DNA from: Butyrivibrio sp. INlla21
GTDB lineage: Bacteria; Bacillota; Clostridia; Lachnospirales; Lachnospiraceae
Direction: 5' to 3'
DNA: 64,000 bases
NCBI RefSeq assembly: GCF_900116875.1
Contig: NZ_FPCC01000002.1
Span: 62,001 to 126,000, forward strand
Below the pieces are notes generated by a model. It searched no databases. It saw nothing but the letters and a program-made list of their open reading frames with translations, and had not been told where the DNA came from. Made by a program: the position numbers and the translations under genes. Shown one piece after another: positions 48,746 through 55,130 of the stretch (its first letter is position 1; every line of letters begins with the position of its first letter).

Positions 48746-49186
48746 ATGAGTTATTACGATTACGGATTCAATCCATATCCTAATATGGGATTGATACCAA
48801 ACCAAATGATGCCAACTTCACAACAGATCCCTAATCAACCACGAGGTGATAACTACTTCGTATGGGTGCAGGGAAAGGAAGGCGCCAAGGTCTATCCTAT
48901 GGCTCCTGAGAAAACTGGATTGTTTTTGGACGATCAGAAACCATATGTATATAGGAAAGTCACTGACAAATTGGGTAAGACTCAAGAATTTAAAGTATTT
49001 AAGCTTGTTGAGGAACCCGATGAAGAAAACATATCAGTAGACACCACTTCCTATGTTACTAAGGAGGAATTCGATAAGTTGACTCAGGAGCTTGGTGAGT
49101 TAAAAGCCATGGTTTCTTCAAACAAGCAAAAGAATTACAACGGTAACAAACAAGGAAGCAGAAAGGCATTAGACGAAAATGGCTAA
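48746..49186 (+). CDS. Pro/Asn-rich structural protein candidate
   Basis: 146 residues from ATG 48746. Tyr/Pro/Asn/Met-rich N-terminus, then YFVWVQGKEGAKVYPMAPEKTGLFLDDQKPYVYRKVTD, a recognisable phage pattern, and a helical VTKEEFDKLTQELGELKAMV end. Unknown function; probably virion-associated. Confidence 0.6.
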   Translation: MSYYDYGFNPYPNMGLIPNQMMPTSQQIPNQPRGDNYFVWVQGKEGAKVYPMAPEKTGLFLDDQKPYVYRKVTDKLGKTQEFKVFKLVEEPDEENISVDTTSYVTKEEFDKLTQELGELKAMVSSNKQKNYNGNKQGSRKALDENG

Positions 49187-49388
49187 TCCATTGCTTAACG
49201 GGATGATGCCTCAAAATGGGGGCAATCCTTTTGGAAATTTAGTTTCCAATTTTAAACAATTCAAACAAAACTTCATAGGAGATCCGAGACAGCAAGTTCA
49301 GGAATTATTGAATTCTGGCAGGATGACACAGGAACAATTTGACTATCTTCAGAATATGGCTAAGAGCCTGACTGGAGTGCTCAAGTAA
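49179..49388 (+). CDS. small Asn/Gln-rich phage protein
   Basis: Sixty-nine residues, overlapping the preceding gene by 8 bases. N-terminal MANPLLNGMMPQNGGNPFGN and C-terminal QVQELLNSGRMTQEQFDYLQNMA are typical of a short phage protein between this pair of genes. A TCAAAATGGGGG motif lies inside its coding region. Confidence 0.6.
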   Translation: MANPLLNGMMPQNGGNPFGNLVSNFKQFKQNFIGDPRQQVQELLNSGRMTQEQFDYLQNMAKSLTGVLK

Positions 49389-49402
49389 GGAGGGTGTTAT
49401 CT

Positions 49403-50152
49403 ATGAGCTTATCAAGTGGTGAATTGTCCGCGGCCGATGTTGCGGCAGTAGTAGGAAACAATGGAAATGGCTTTGGAAGTCTAACCGGTGATGGAGGAAT
49501 CTGGATTATTGTTCTGTTCCTTTTCGCACTTATGGGCGGATGGAATGGTAATGGAGGCGTTGGTGGAAACGCTTATCCTCTCGTTCAGCAGGGATTTGAT
49601 CAGGCTGCAGTTATGAGTGGTATTAATACTCTTGCTGCATCGCAGGCTGCCGGATTTGCAAATGCAGAAACAGCGGCTAATGCAAGACAGATTGCTGACA
49701 TACAGATGGGATACCAGAACCAGATTGCTAATATCCAGTCAATGAATAGTCTCTCTTCACAGTTCGCTAATTGCTGCTGTGAGAATAGACTAGCAACTGC
49801 AAACCTTGGAGCAGATATTGCTAGAGAGGCATGCGCTGACAGAGCAGCAGTATCAGACGCACTTAGAGATGTTCTCGAAGCAAATAACGCTTCAACACAG
49901 AGAATATTAGATCAGATGTGTCAGGATAAGATTGACGCTAAGAACGAGCAGATTGAAAATCTCCGTCAACAGCTCAATATGGCACAGCTTTCAGCCTCTC
50001 AGAATGCTCAGACGGCAGCTATACTTGCTAATAACGAAGCACAGACAACTGCTCTCGAGCAGTATTTATCCCCTACTCCTCGTCCTGCATACGTGGTTCC
50101 AGCACCTTGGACTAACTATGGTTATAACGGTTGCGGATGCAGCTTGACTTAA
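49403..50152 (+). CDS. membrane-anchored coiled-coil phage protein with CCCE motif
   Basis: 249 residues. One hydrophobic segment (~31-46, GGIWIIVLFLFALMGG) flanked by Gly/Asn-rich stretches, then long Ala/Gln/Asn-rich helices, a FANCCCENRL motif, another coiled coil, and a Cys-Gly end. I recognise the motif from a phage family of unknown function at this place. ATG 49403 follows AAGGAGGGTGTTATCT. Confidence 0.65.
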   Translation: MSLSSGELSAADVAAVVGNNGNGFGSLTGDGGIWIIVLFLFALMGGWNGNGGVGGNAYPLVQQGFDQAAVMSGINTLAASQAAGFANAETAANARQIADIQMGYQNQIANIQSMNSLSSQFANCCCENRLATANLGADIAREACADRAAVSDALRDVLEANNASTQRILDQMCQDKIDAKNEQIENLRQQLNMAQLSASQNAQTAAILANNEAQTTALEQYLSPTPRPAYVVPAPWTNYGYNGCGCSLT

Positions 50153-50164
50153 GGGGGTGATTAC

Positions 50165-50626
50165 ATGTCTGAATTTAGCGCAAATGCTATTCAGGTTGTT
50201 AACCCTGGTGAATCTGTAATATTTACAGAATCTCCTGTGCCTAACAGGAATGGCCTTGTAAGACACAGAGACGATACAGGTAACTTCCTTTTATCCGGTT
50301 TCATACCTCAAAGTGGATGTAATTGTGGTTGTTGTAGGAATAGCTCAGCATCATATCTTGTAGATTTTGGTGCTAACGTTTCTATCCCTACAGGTGGAAC
50401 AGTTGGACCAATCTCTCTTGCGATAGCAATTGACGGCGCAACACTTCCTGCAACTACAATGATTGTTACTCCTGCAGCAGTAGATGAGTATTTCAATGTA
50501 AGCAGAGCAGCAAATGTTGAAATATGGAATGGCTGTTGTGAAACAGTAACTGTCAGAAACACATCAGATCAGGCGATTCAGGTTCAGAATGCAAACATCA
50601 TATTTGCAAGACCTGATTTAGACTGA
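50165..50626 (+). CDS. beta-sandwich-like phage protein with Cys cluster
   Basis: 153 residues after TTAAGGGGGTGATTAC. N-terminal half with GCNCGCCRN cluster, then a beta-rich domain ending VRNTSDQAIQVQNANIIF. Looks like a decoration or fibre-type domain with a metal knot; no catalytic motif. Confidence 0.55.
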   Translation: MSEFSANAIQVVNPGESVIFTESPVPNRNGLVRHRDDTGNFLLSGFIPQSGCNCGCCRNSSASYLVDFGANVSIPTGGTVGPISLAIAIDGATLPATTMIVTPAAVDEYFNVSRAANVEIWNGCCETVTVRNTSDQAIQVQNANIIFARPDLD

Positions 50627-50642
50627 GGAAAGGAGGTATGAC

Positions 50643-51008
50643 ATGGATTATGATAAATTACATGATCTCGTAGATTGCGAGATTGATAAAATATCAGATC
50701 ATAAAGAGCTAAACGATACGCTCCTTGCTAATCTCTATAAACTCGTCGATATTAAGAAGGATCTATTTGAAATCGAGGAGAAAGAGATGAATATGATGGG
50801 AGACTATCAATCCGGAAATTCATATCGTGGTGGTAATAGAGGATACTCTAGAAGAGGTTCTAATATGAGCTATCGATATGGAAATGGCGGATATAGCATG
50901 GATAGTGACGAATCAAGTTATTCTCATCTTGAAGAGGCAATGAAACATGCTAGCTCTGATCAAGAAAGAGAAGCAATCCGTAAGCTGATTAATCAGAATT
51001 ACAGATAA
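50643..51008 (+). CDS. Gly/Arg/Tyr-rich phage protein
   Basis: 121 residues after GGAAAGGAGGTATGAC. N-terminal helical acidic part (DCEIDKISDHKELNDTLLANLYKLVDIKKDLFEIEEKE), then a low-complexity Gly/Arg/Ser/Tyr stretch, then a short acidic helix. Unknown; the order is reminiscent of a small virion or RNA-binding adaptor. Confidence 0.6.
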   Translation: MDYDKLHDLVDCEIDKISDHKELNDTLLANLYKLVDIKKDLFEIEEKEMNMMGDYQSGNSYRGGNRGYSRRGSNMSYRYGNGGYSMDSDESSYSHLEEAMKHASSDQEREAIRKLINQNYR

Positions 51009-51239
51009 TTTTTGATAGAAGACGCTAAGTGTCTTAGCGCTAGGGCTGCGTTCATTCATTTGGACGTGGCTCTTTCTAATAAAGGACATGCGAGAGTCAA
51101 ACTACCCCTCATGTGCGCTCTTGATTTCTGCCAAAATCAACCGACCTCCTACAAATATAGATTACTACTTGCCAAACTCCTTAATCTCAGAATGAAATAC
51201 TCGTATGTCCTTTATTATCTCAAAATGGGGGAAATAAAT
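51009..51239 (+). other. open but unassigned stretch upstream of the membrane gene
   Basis: The frame of the gene at 51240 stays open back to 51012 (TTG), with coding-like composition (KYRLLLAKLLNLRMKYSYVL), but no ribosome site is seen. CGCTAAG (about 51026) pairs perfectly with CTTAGCG around TGT. Either an N-terminal extension, a decayed or separately started small gene, or a structured leader; a TCAAAATGGGGG motif ends it. Confidence 0.4.
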
Positions 51240-51539
51240 ATGAAAAGTAAGAAAAAACCAAAAAAGAAAGTATCAGCACTTGATAAGTATGTCATTTTCA
51301 GCTTATCTAGCTTAATTATATTCACAATTGTAGCAATAGTAGTTCAAGTACTTATGGAGCAGGAACTTAGCAGCACGCTAATAACCTGCTTTTTTTCATG
51401 CTTTGGTGGAGAACTACTAATGCTTGCAATGATAAAAAGATTAAAACTCAAGAAAGGAGAAATTGGCGATGATGGTATTTTTGGCAAACAACTGGGAGAT
51501 GATACTGATAATTCTGTTGGCAATAGTAGGGCTGACTAG
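51240..51539 (+). CDS. small two-span membrane protein before the holin
   Basis: Ninety-nine residues from ATG 51240. Lys-rich N-terminus (KSKKKPKKKV), hydrophobic ~19-38 and ~45-64, charged tail. Located just before the holin gene, it could be a holin partner or antiholin. Overlaps the holin by 71 bases. Longer readings are possible (see 51009-51239). Confidence 0.6.
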   Translation: MKSKKKPKKKVSALDKYVIFSLSSLIIFTIVAIVVQVLMEQELSSTLITCFFSCFGGELLMLAMIKRLKLKKGEIGDDGIFGKQLGDDTDNSVGNSRAD

Positions 51540-51792
51540 TTTTCTGTCTAAGAAAGAAAACATTCAGAACCTTCTTGTTTATGTATGCCTTGAAGCAGAA
51601 AAGCAGTACGGTTCTAAGACTGGAACAATCAAGCTTAGACAAGTATATGACTGGTTTACATCTAAGTATCCAATCATGTCTGCAATAATCACATTTAACC
51701 AGTTTTCAAAGATGGTTGACATTGCGCTCGAAGAGATGAGACATCTTATTGAGACAAATAAGAACCTCTTTGATTATGTATCAGGTGTTTAA
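51469..51792 (+). CDS. LLH-type phage holin
   Basis: 107 residues from ATG 51469 (AGAAAGGAGAAATTGGCG upstream). One N-terminal span (NNWEMILIILLAIVGLTSFL), then the LLH-family body: LLVYVCLEAEKQYGSKTGTIKLRQVYDWF...FNQFSKMVDIALEEM. It would form holes in the inner membrane and release the endolysin encoded next. Confidence 0.8.
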   Translation: MMVFLANNWEMILIILLAIVGLTSFLSKKENIQNLLVYVCLEAEKQYGSKTGTIKLRQVYDWFTSKYPIMSAIITFNQFSKMVDIALEEMRHLIETNKNLFDYVSGV

Positions 51793-51812
51793 GAACAAAA
51801 GAGGAGAATTAT

Positions 51813-52613
51813 ATGGGAGAGGTACTCGGAATAGATGTAAGCCATCACAACGGTAAAATCGATTGGAAGCAGGTGGCTGCATCAGGAAAGAAGTTCGTCG
51901 TAATGAAAGCACAGTACGAGGCTCAAAGCCATCGTATCGACGAATGTTTCGAATACAACTACGCTGAGGCAGGAAAGAACGGTCTTGCAAGGGGAGTATA
52001 TATATACATAGCAAGACACTCGGTAGCAGATCCCGTTAAAGATGCTACTATGCTTCTTGAAAAGCTTAAAGGTAGACGACTTGAATATGGCATATGGCTT
52101 GATCTTGAGGATAAGAACATAAAAGCCATCGGTAAAGATTACTTTACTAGACTAGTTCATATCTACGATAACCTTTTCAAGGCAGCTGGATACTATGTTG
52201 GTATCTATTGCAACAAGGATTGGTTCAATAATGTACTTGATGGATATTCTCTTTCCCAGGATTATGATTTCTGGATTGCAAGGTATCCTTCAAACGATGT
52301 TGGCGCTTACAATCCTAATTCATCACTTAATCCTATTAAATACGCTGTTGCTTGGCAATACTCATCAAAGGGAAGAGTTGCAGGCATTAAAGGGAATGTC
52401 GACCTTAATGTAGATTTCGACGGAGTCGTTAATCTTATGGCAGACAGTCACCTTAATCCAATAGCTAAGAAGACTGATAGAGAGATAGCTAAAGAAGTTA
52501 TCGAAGGTAAATGGGGAACAGCTTCATCAAAACCCACAAGAAAGGAACTTCTGACAATGGCGGGTTACGACTATAATAAAGTCCAAACCATTGTAAATCA
52601 GCTGTGTAGGTAA
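51813..52613 (+). CDS. GH25 endolysin with CW_7 repeat
   Basis: 266 residues. GH25 (Lyc-type) muramidase: GIDVSHHNGKIDW at the start, WLDLED with the catalytic acid, FWIARYPS, and a WQYSS...NVDLNVD end. The last ~50 residues form one CW_7-like wall-binding repeat (IAKEVIEGKWGTASSKPTRK...AGYDYNKVQTIVNQL). Cleaves between MurNAc and GlcNAc; no signal peptide, so it depends on the holin. Ribosome site AAGAGGAGAATTAT. Confidence 0.9.
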   Translation: MGEVLGIDVSHHNGKIDWKQVAASGKKFVVMKAQYEAQSHRIDECFEYNYAEAGKNGLARGVYIYIARHSVADPVKDATMLLEKLKGRRLEYGIWLDLEDKNIKAIGKDYFTRLVHIYDNLFKAAGYYVGIYCNKDWFNNVLDGYSLSQDYDFWIARYPSNDVGAYNPNSSLNPIKYAVAWQYSSKGRVAGIKGNVDLNVDFDGVVNLMADSHLNPIAKKTDREIAKEVIEGKWGTASSKPTRKELLTMAGYDYNKVQTIVNQLCR

Positions 52614-52618
52614 TAGTA

Positions 52619-52822
52619 GTGATAGATCCAGAGCTTTTTGTAATTATATTTGTAGTAACTATTGGTATATTTCAGTTCGTAAGCACTATACGTAATCTCA
52701 TAAAGAGAGATGGCAAGATTGTTGTCAACGAAGCTGCAGATTCGATGACCTTTGTCATAACAACAGATCCTGAAGAGATCAAGAAGAAAAAGAGAATTAC
52801 GCTTGTAGTCGAGCGACACTGA
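52619..52822 (+). CDS. small membrane protein after the endolysin
   Basis: Sixty-seven residues with a probable GTG start at 52619. N-terminal span FVIIFVVTIGIFQFVSTI, then a soluble part with VVNEAADSMTFVITTDPEE and a Lys-rich end. Possibly a spanin-like or superinfection-type small protein; nothing specific is visible. Confidence 0.5.
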   Translation: MIDPELFVIIFVVTIGIFQFVSTIRNLIKRDGKIVVNEAADSMTFVITTDPEEIKKKKRITLVVERH

Positions 52823-52848
52823 TTTAATATACAAGTAAACCATAAACT

Positions 52849-52867
52849 TTAGGATAATTAATCCTAA
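52849..52867 (+). terminator. hairpin downstream of late genes
   Basis: TTAGGAT (52849-52855) pairs perfectly with ATCCTAA (52861-52867), loop AATTA. No strong U-run, so possibly an mRNA 3' stabiliser ahead of the stronger hairpin at 52890. Confidence 0.45.
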
Positions 52868-52889
52868 CAATCAATCACGTATGACTTGT

Positions 52890-52934
52890 AGGGGATATTG
52901 GGCTCATAACCTAATATCCTCTTTCTTATTATTT
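52890..52934 (+). terminator. late operon terminator
   Basis: AGGGGATATT (52890-52899) pairs with AATATCCTCT (52913-52922, one G-T pair), loop of 13 bases, then TTCTTATTATTT. Separates the lysis genes from the integrase region. Confidence 0.7.
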
Positions 52935-52948
52935 ACATGCCCTATCAT
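52935..52948 (+). promoter_or_regulatory. partial copy of the promoter-like element
   Basis: ACATGCCCTATCAT matches the right half of copies C and E exactly, directly after the late terminator, but the CGCA block is replaced by TTATTATTT. It lies 126 bases upstream of the integrase start and could be the integrase promoter. The rest of the 52949-53073 gap shows no gene. Confidence 0.4.
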
Positions 52949-53073
52949 TTTTTCCATTTCGGGGATATAGACGACCACATCCTATGTAATTATACAATCA
53001 TCGACAAATGGGAGGAATGAGAGTATAGTATTTTATGATATCTCGTTCCTATTTGAAAGGAGATACTAGAATA

Positions 53074-54162
53074 ATGGGAATGAGAATAAATGGTAAGAAA
53101 TTACCGGAAGGCATTAGCCAAAAAGAAAACGGAACATATTTAGCGAGGGTCAGGGTAGGAAGCGGTAACAGATGCTCAAAAGTATTTGATACTCTTCCCG
53201 AAGCCAAAAGATGGGTCTCTAAAGTAAAAGGGTCTGAAGAAAAGGAATCTTCCATATTTGATGATATATCTGTAAATAACTGGTTTAACTACTGGATAGA
53301 AAACCTTATGACAGATGTTAGAATCAACACAAAGGTTTCTTACAAATCTAAGTATAATACTTGGATAAGACCTTCAATAGGCAGACTAAGTGTTAAAGAA
53401 GTTAAGCCATACCATTGTATGGAAGTGCTTAATAAGATGAAACTTAGTGATAAGAAGTCATCCACAATTGATCAAACAAGAATTGTGATGCATCTGCTTT
53501 TTGCCTATGCAGTAGAGAATGGTCTTTGCCAATCGAACCCAGTTACACGGTCGGTTAAATTATCTGGGAAAATCGTTGTATTTAAGGATACTAGGTATTT
53601 AACTAGAGAAGAGCATAGGATATTCCTTGAAGAAGCCAAGAAGCACAAGTACTACAGCCAGTTTGCTTTGATATTGCAGACTGGGCTACGGTATGGCGAG
53701 CTTACCGGTCTTAAATGGAGCGACATAGACTTCGAGAGACGGAATATGAGAATACAGAGGTCCGCTTCATACTTAGAAGACCATGGAGAGTTCATAATAG
53801 GGGAACCTAAATCGAAGAATGGCTATAGGGATATATACCTTACCGATGAGGCTATTGATATTCTGCTATCTACGGATAAGCAGGGTGAGTTCGTTTTCTT
53901 AAATAAGGGAAAACCAATAAAAAGAGCTGTATACAACATGCAACTTAAGCGAATATGTGAAAAGGCGAATATAGAGCCATTCTCAATTCACAAACTTCGT
54001 CATACATTTGCAACTAGGTGTATTGAATCTGGAATGAAACCAAAGACATTACAAAAGATACTTGGCCATTCTGATATCACCGTTACACTGAATTATTATG
54101 TTCACATTTCCGATAATGAACTTGCAAATGAGATGAACAAATTTTCACAGATGGTTATCTAG
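53074..54162 (+). CDS. int: tyrosine integrase
   Basis: 362 residues; ATG 53074 follows TTTGAAAGGAGATACTAG. N-terminal AP2-like arm-binding domain (LPEGISQKENGTYLARVRV), core-binding domain, and catalytic domain with R206 (TGLRYGEL), a Lys at GEPKSKNG, H306-x-x-R309 (HKLRHTFATR), H332 (GHSD) and nucleophile Y342 (TLNYYVH). It is the last phage gene and stands next to the right attachment site. No excisionase is visible in the window. Confidence 0.95.
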   Translation: MGMRINGKKLPEGISQKENGTYLARVRVGSGNRCSKVFDTLPEAKRWVSKVKGSEEKESSIFDDISVNNWFNYWIENLMTDVRINTKVSYKSKYNTWIRPSIGRLSVKEVKPYHCMEVLNKMKLSDKKSSTIDQTRIVMHLLFAYAVENGLCQSNPVTRSVKLSGKIVVFKDTRYLTREEHRIFLEEAKKHKYYSQFALILQTGLRYGELTGLKWSDIDFERRNMRIQRSASYLEDHGEFIIGEPKSKNGYRDIYLTDEAIDILLSTDKQGEFVFLNKGKPIKRAVYNMQLKRICEKANIEPFSIHKLRHTFATRCIESGMKPKTLQKILGHSDITVTLNYYVHISDNELANEMNKFSQMVI

Positions 54163-54163
54163 G

Positions 54164-54192
54164 GTGGGTACCAAAGTGGGAACCAGTTACCA
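54164..54192 (+). repeat. putative integrase arm-type repeats
   Basis: GTGGGTACCA (54164-54173) and GTGGGAACCA (54176-54185), period 12, followed by GTTACCA (54186-54192). They lie just after the integrase stop and before the rlmN remnant, the right place for arm-type integrase binding sites. Confidence 0.6.
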
Positions 54193-54225
54193 AGACGACA
54201 ATGCAAAGTTGCGTATTTGCTATGA

Positions 54226-54318
54226 ATTAAGAGATGTGTTACAGTTAGAAGAGAAATGGGCAGGGATATTGATGGAGCCTGTGGACAGCTTCGCAGGAGA
54301 CATTTGGAGGAGAAATAG
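54226..54318 (+). pseudogene. rlmN: 3' fragment of rlmN at the prophage junction
   Basis: Open from just after a TGA at 54223 to TAG at 54316-54318, with no start codon. It encodes VTVRREMGRDIDGACGQLRRR followed by HLEEK, the conserved C-terminus of the 23S rRNA/tRNA methyltransferase RlmN. The rest of rlmN is not in the window. The simplest reading is that the phage integrated in the 3' part of rlmN, leaving this tail at the right end while the main gene, with a phage-supplied end, lies beyond the left end. The core site should lie at or just before about 54226-54260. Confidence 0.85.
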
Positions 54319-54371
54319 TAGTACCTGCTTATTTTGTTGATGAAAAAAGTTGATCCCCGGGGAGGAAGATT

Positions 54372-55130
54372 TTGTTAAAGACTTTTTCCGTTACGGACAT
54401 TGGAAAAAAGCGAAAACTGAATCAGGACTATGTCTTTTCATCCGATAGTAAGATCGGAAATCTTTCCAACGTGTTTATCGTAGCTGACGGTATGGGCGGT
54501 CACAACGCCGGAGACTATGCGTCGAGATACACGGTAGACACTATGGTTGAAGAAATCGAAAGGTCTTTTGAAAAGAGTCCTGTCAAGATATTGGAGAAAG
54601 CGATCAAGACTGCCAATAAGAAGCTCAGAGAGAAGGCAGCGGAGAACCCCAATCTTTTTGGTATGGGTACGACCGTTGTTGCTTGCACCGTGCTCGGCAG
54701 GTATCTGCAGGTTGCCAATGTCGGAGACAGCAGACTCTATGTCATCAATGATAAAATCACACAGATAACAAGAGATCATTCGCTGGTTGAGGAAATGGTC
54801 AGGATGGGCGGAATTGACAGGGAAACCGCAAGGACGCACCTAGACAAGAACATCATCACCAGGGCGATCGGTGCCACCAATACTGTTGACATCGACTTTT
54901 TTACCGTGGAGTTAAATCGCGGAGACATTGTACTTATGTGCTCTGACGGACTTACCAACATGCTTGACGATGAAGAGATACGCATGATCGTAAGCGGCCA
55001 GAGAGATATTATAGAAAAAGCCCAGAAGCTGGTTGTTGCAGCAAACAATAACGGCGGCAAAGACAATATAGCCGTTATTTTGATCGAACCGTTTGCTGAA
55101 GAACGCGTGCGCGATGGAGGACTTGAATGA
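54372..55130 (+). CDS. stp: PP2C-type protein phosphatase (Stp/PrpC)
   Basis: 252 residues with a TTG start after CGGGGAGGAAGATT. Metal-binding motifs in order: RKLNQDYVF, VADGMGGHNAG, NVGDSRLYVI, CSDG and DNIAVIL. It removes phosphate from targets of the adjacent PASTA kinase, with which it overlaps by 4 bases. Typically follows rlmN in Lachnospiraceae, consistent with the prophage breaking that link. Confidence 0.9.
   Translation: MLKTFSVTDIGKKRKLNQDYVFSSDSKIGNLSNVFIVADGMGGHNAGDYASRYTVDTMVEEIERSFEKSPVKILEKAIKTANKKLREKAAENPNLFGMGTTVVACTVLGRYLQVANVGDSRLYVINDKITQITRDHSLVEEMVRMGGIDRETARTHLDKNIITRAIGATNTVDIDFFTVELNRGDIVLMCSDGLTNMLDDEEIRMIVSGQRDIIEKAQKLVVAANNNGGKDNIAVILIEPFAEERVRDGGLE

Noticed and set aside
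54438..54839. Minus-strand frames inside the phosphatase and kinase genes
   Set aside because: They oppose well-conserved PP2C and kinase motifs and have no initiation signals.
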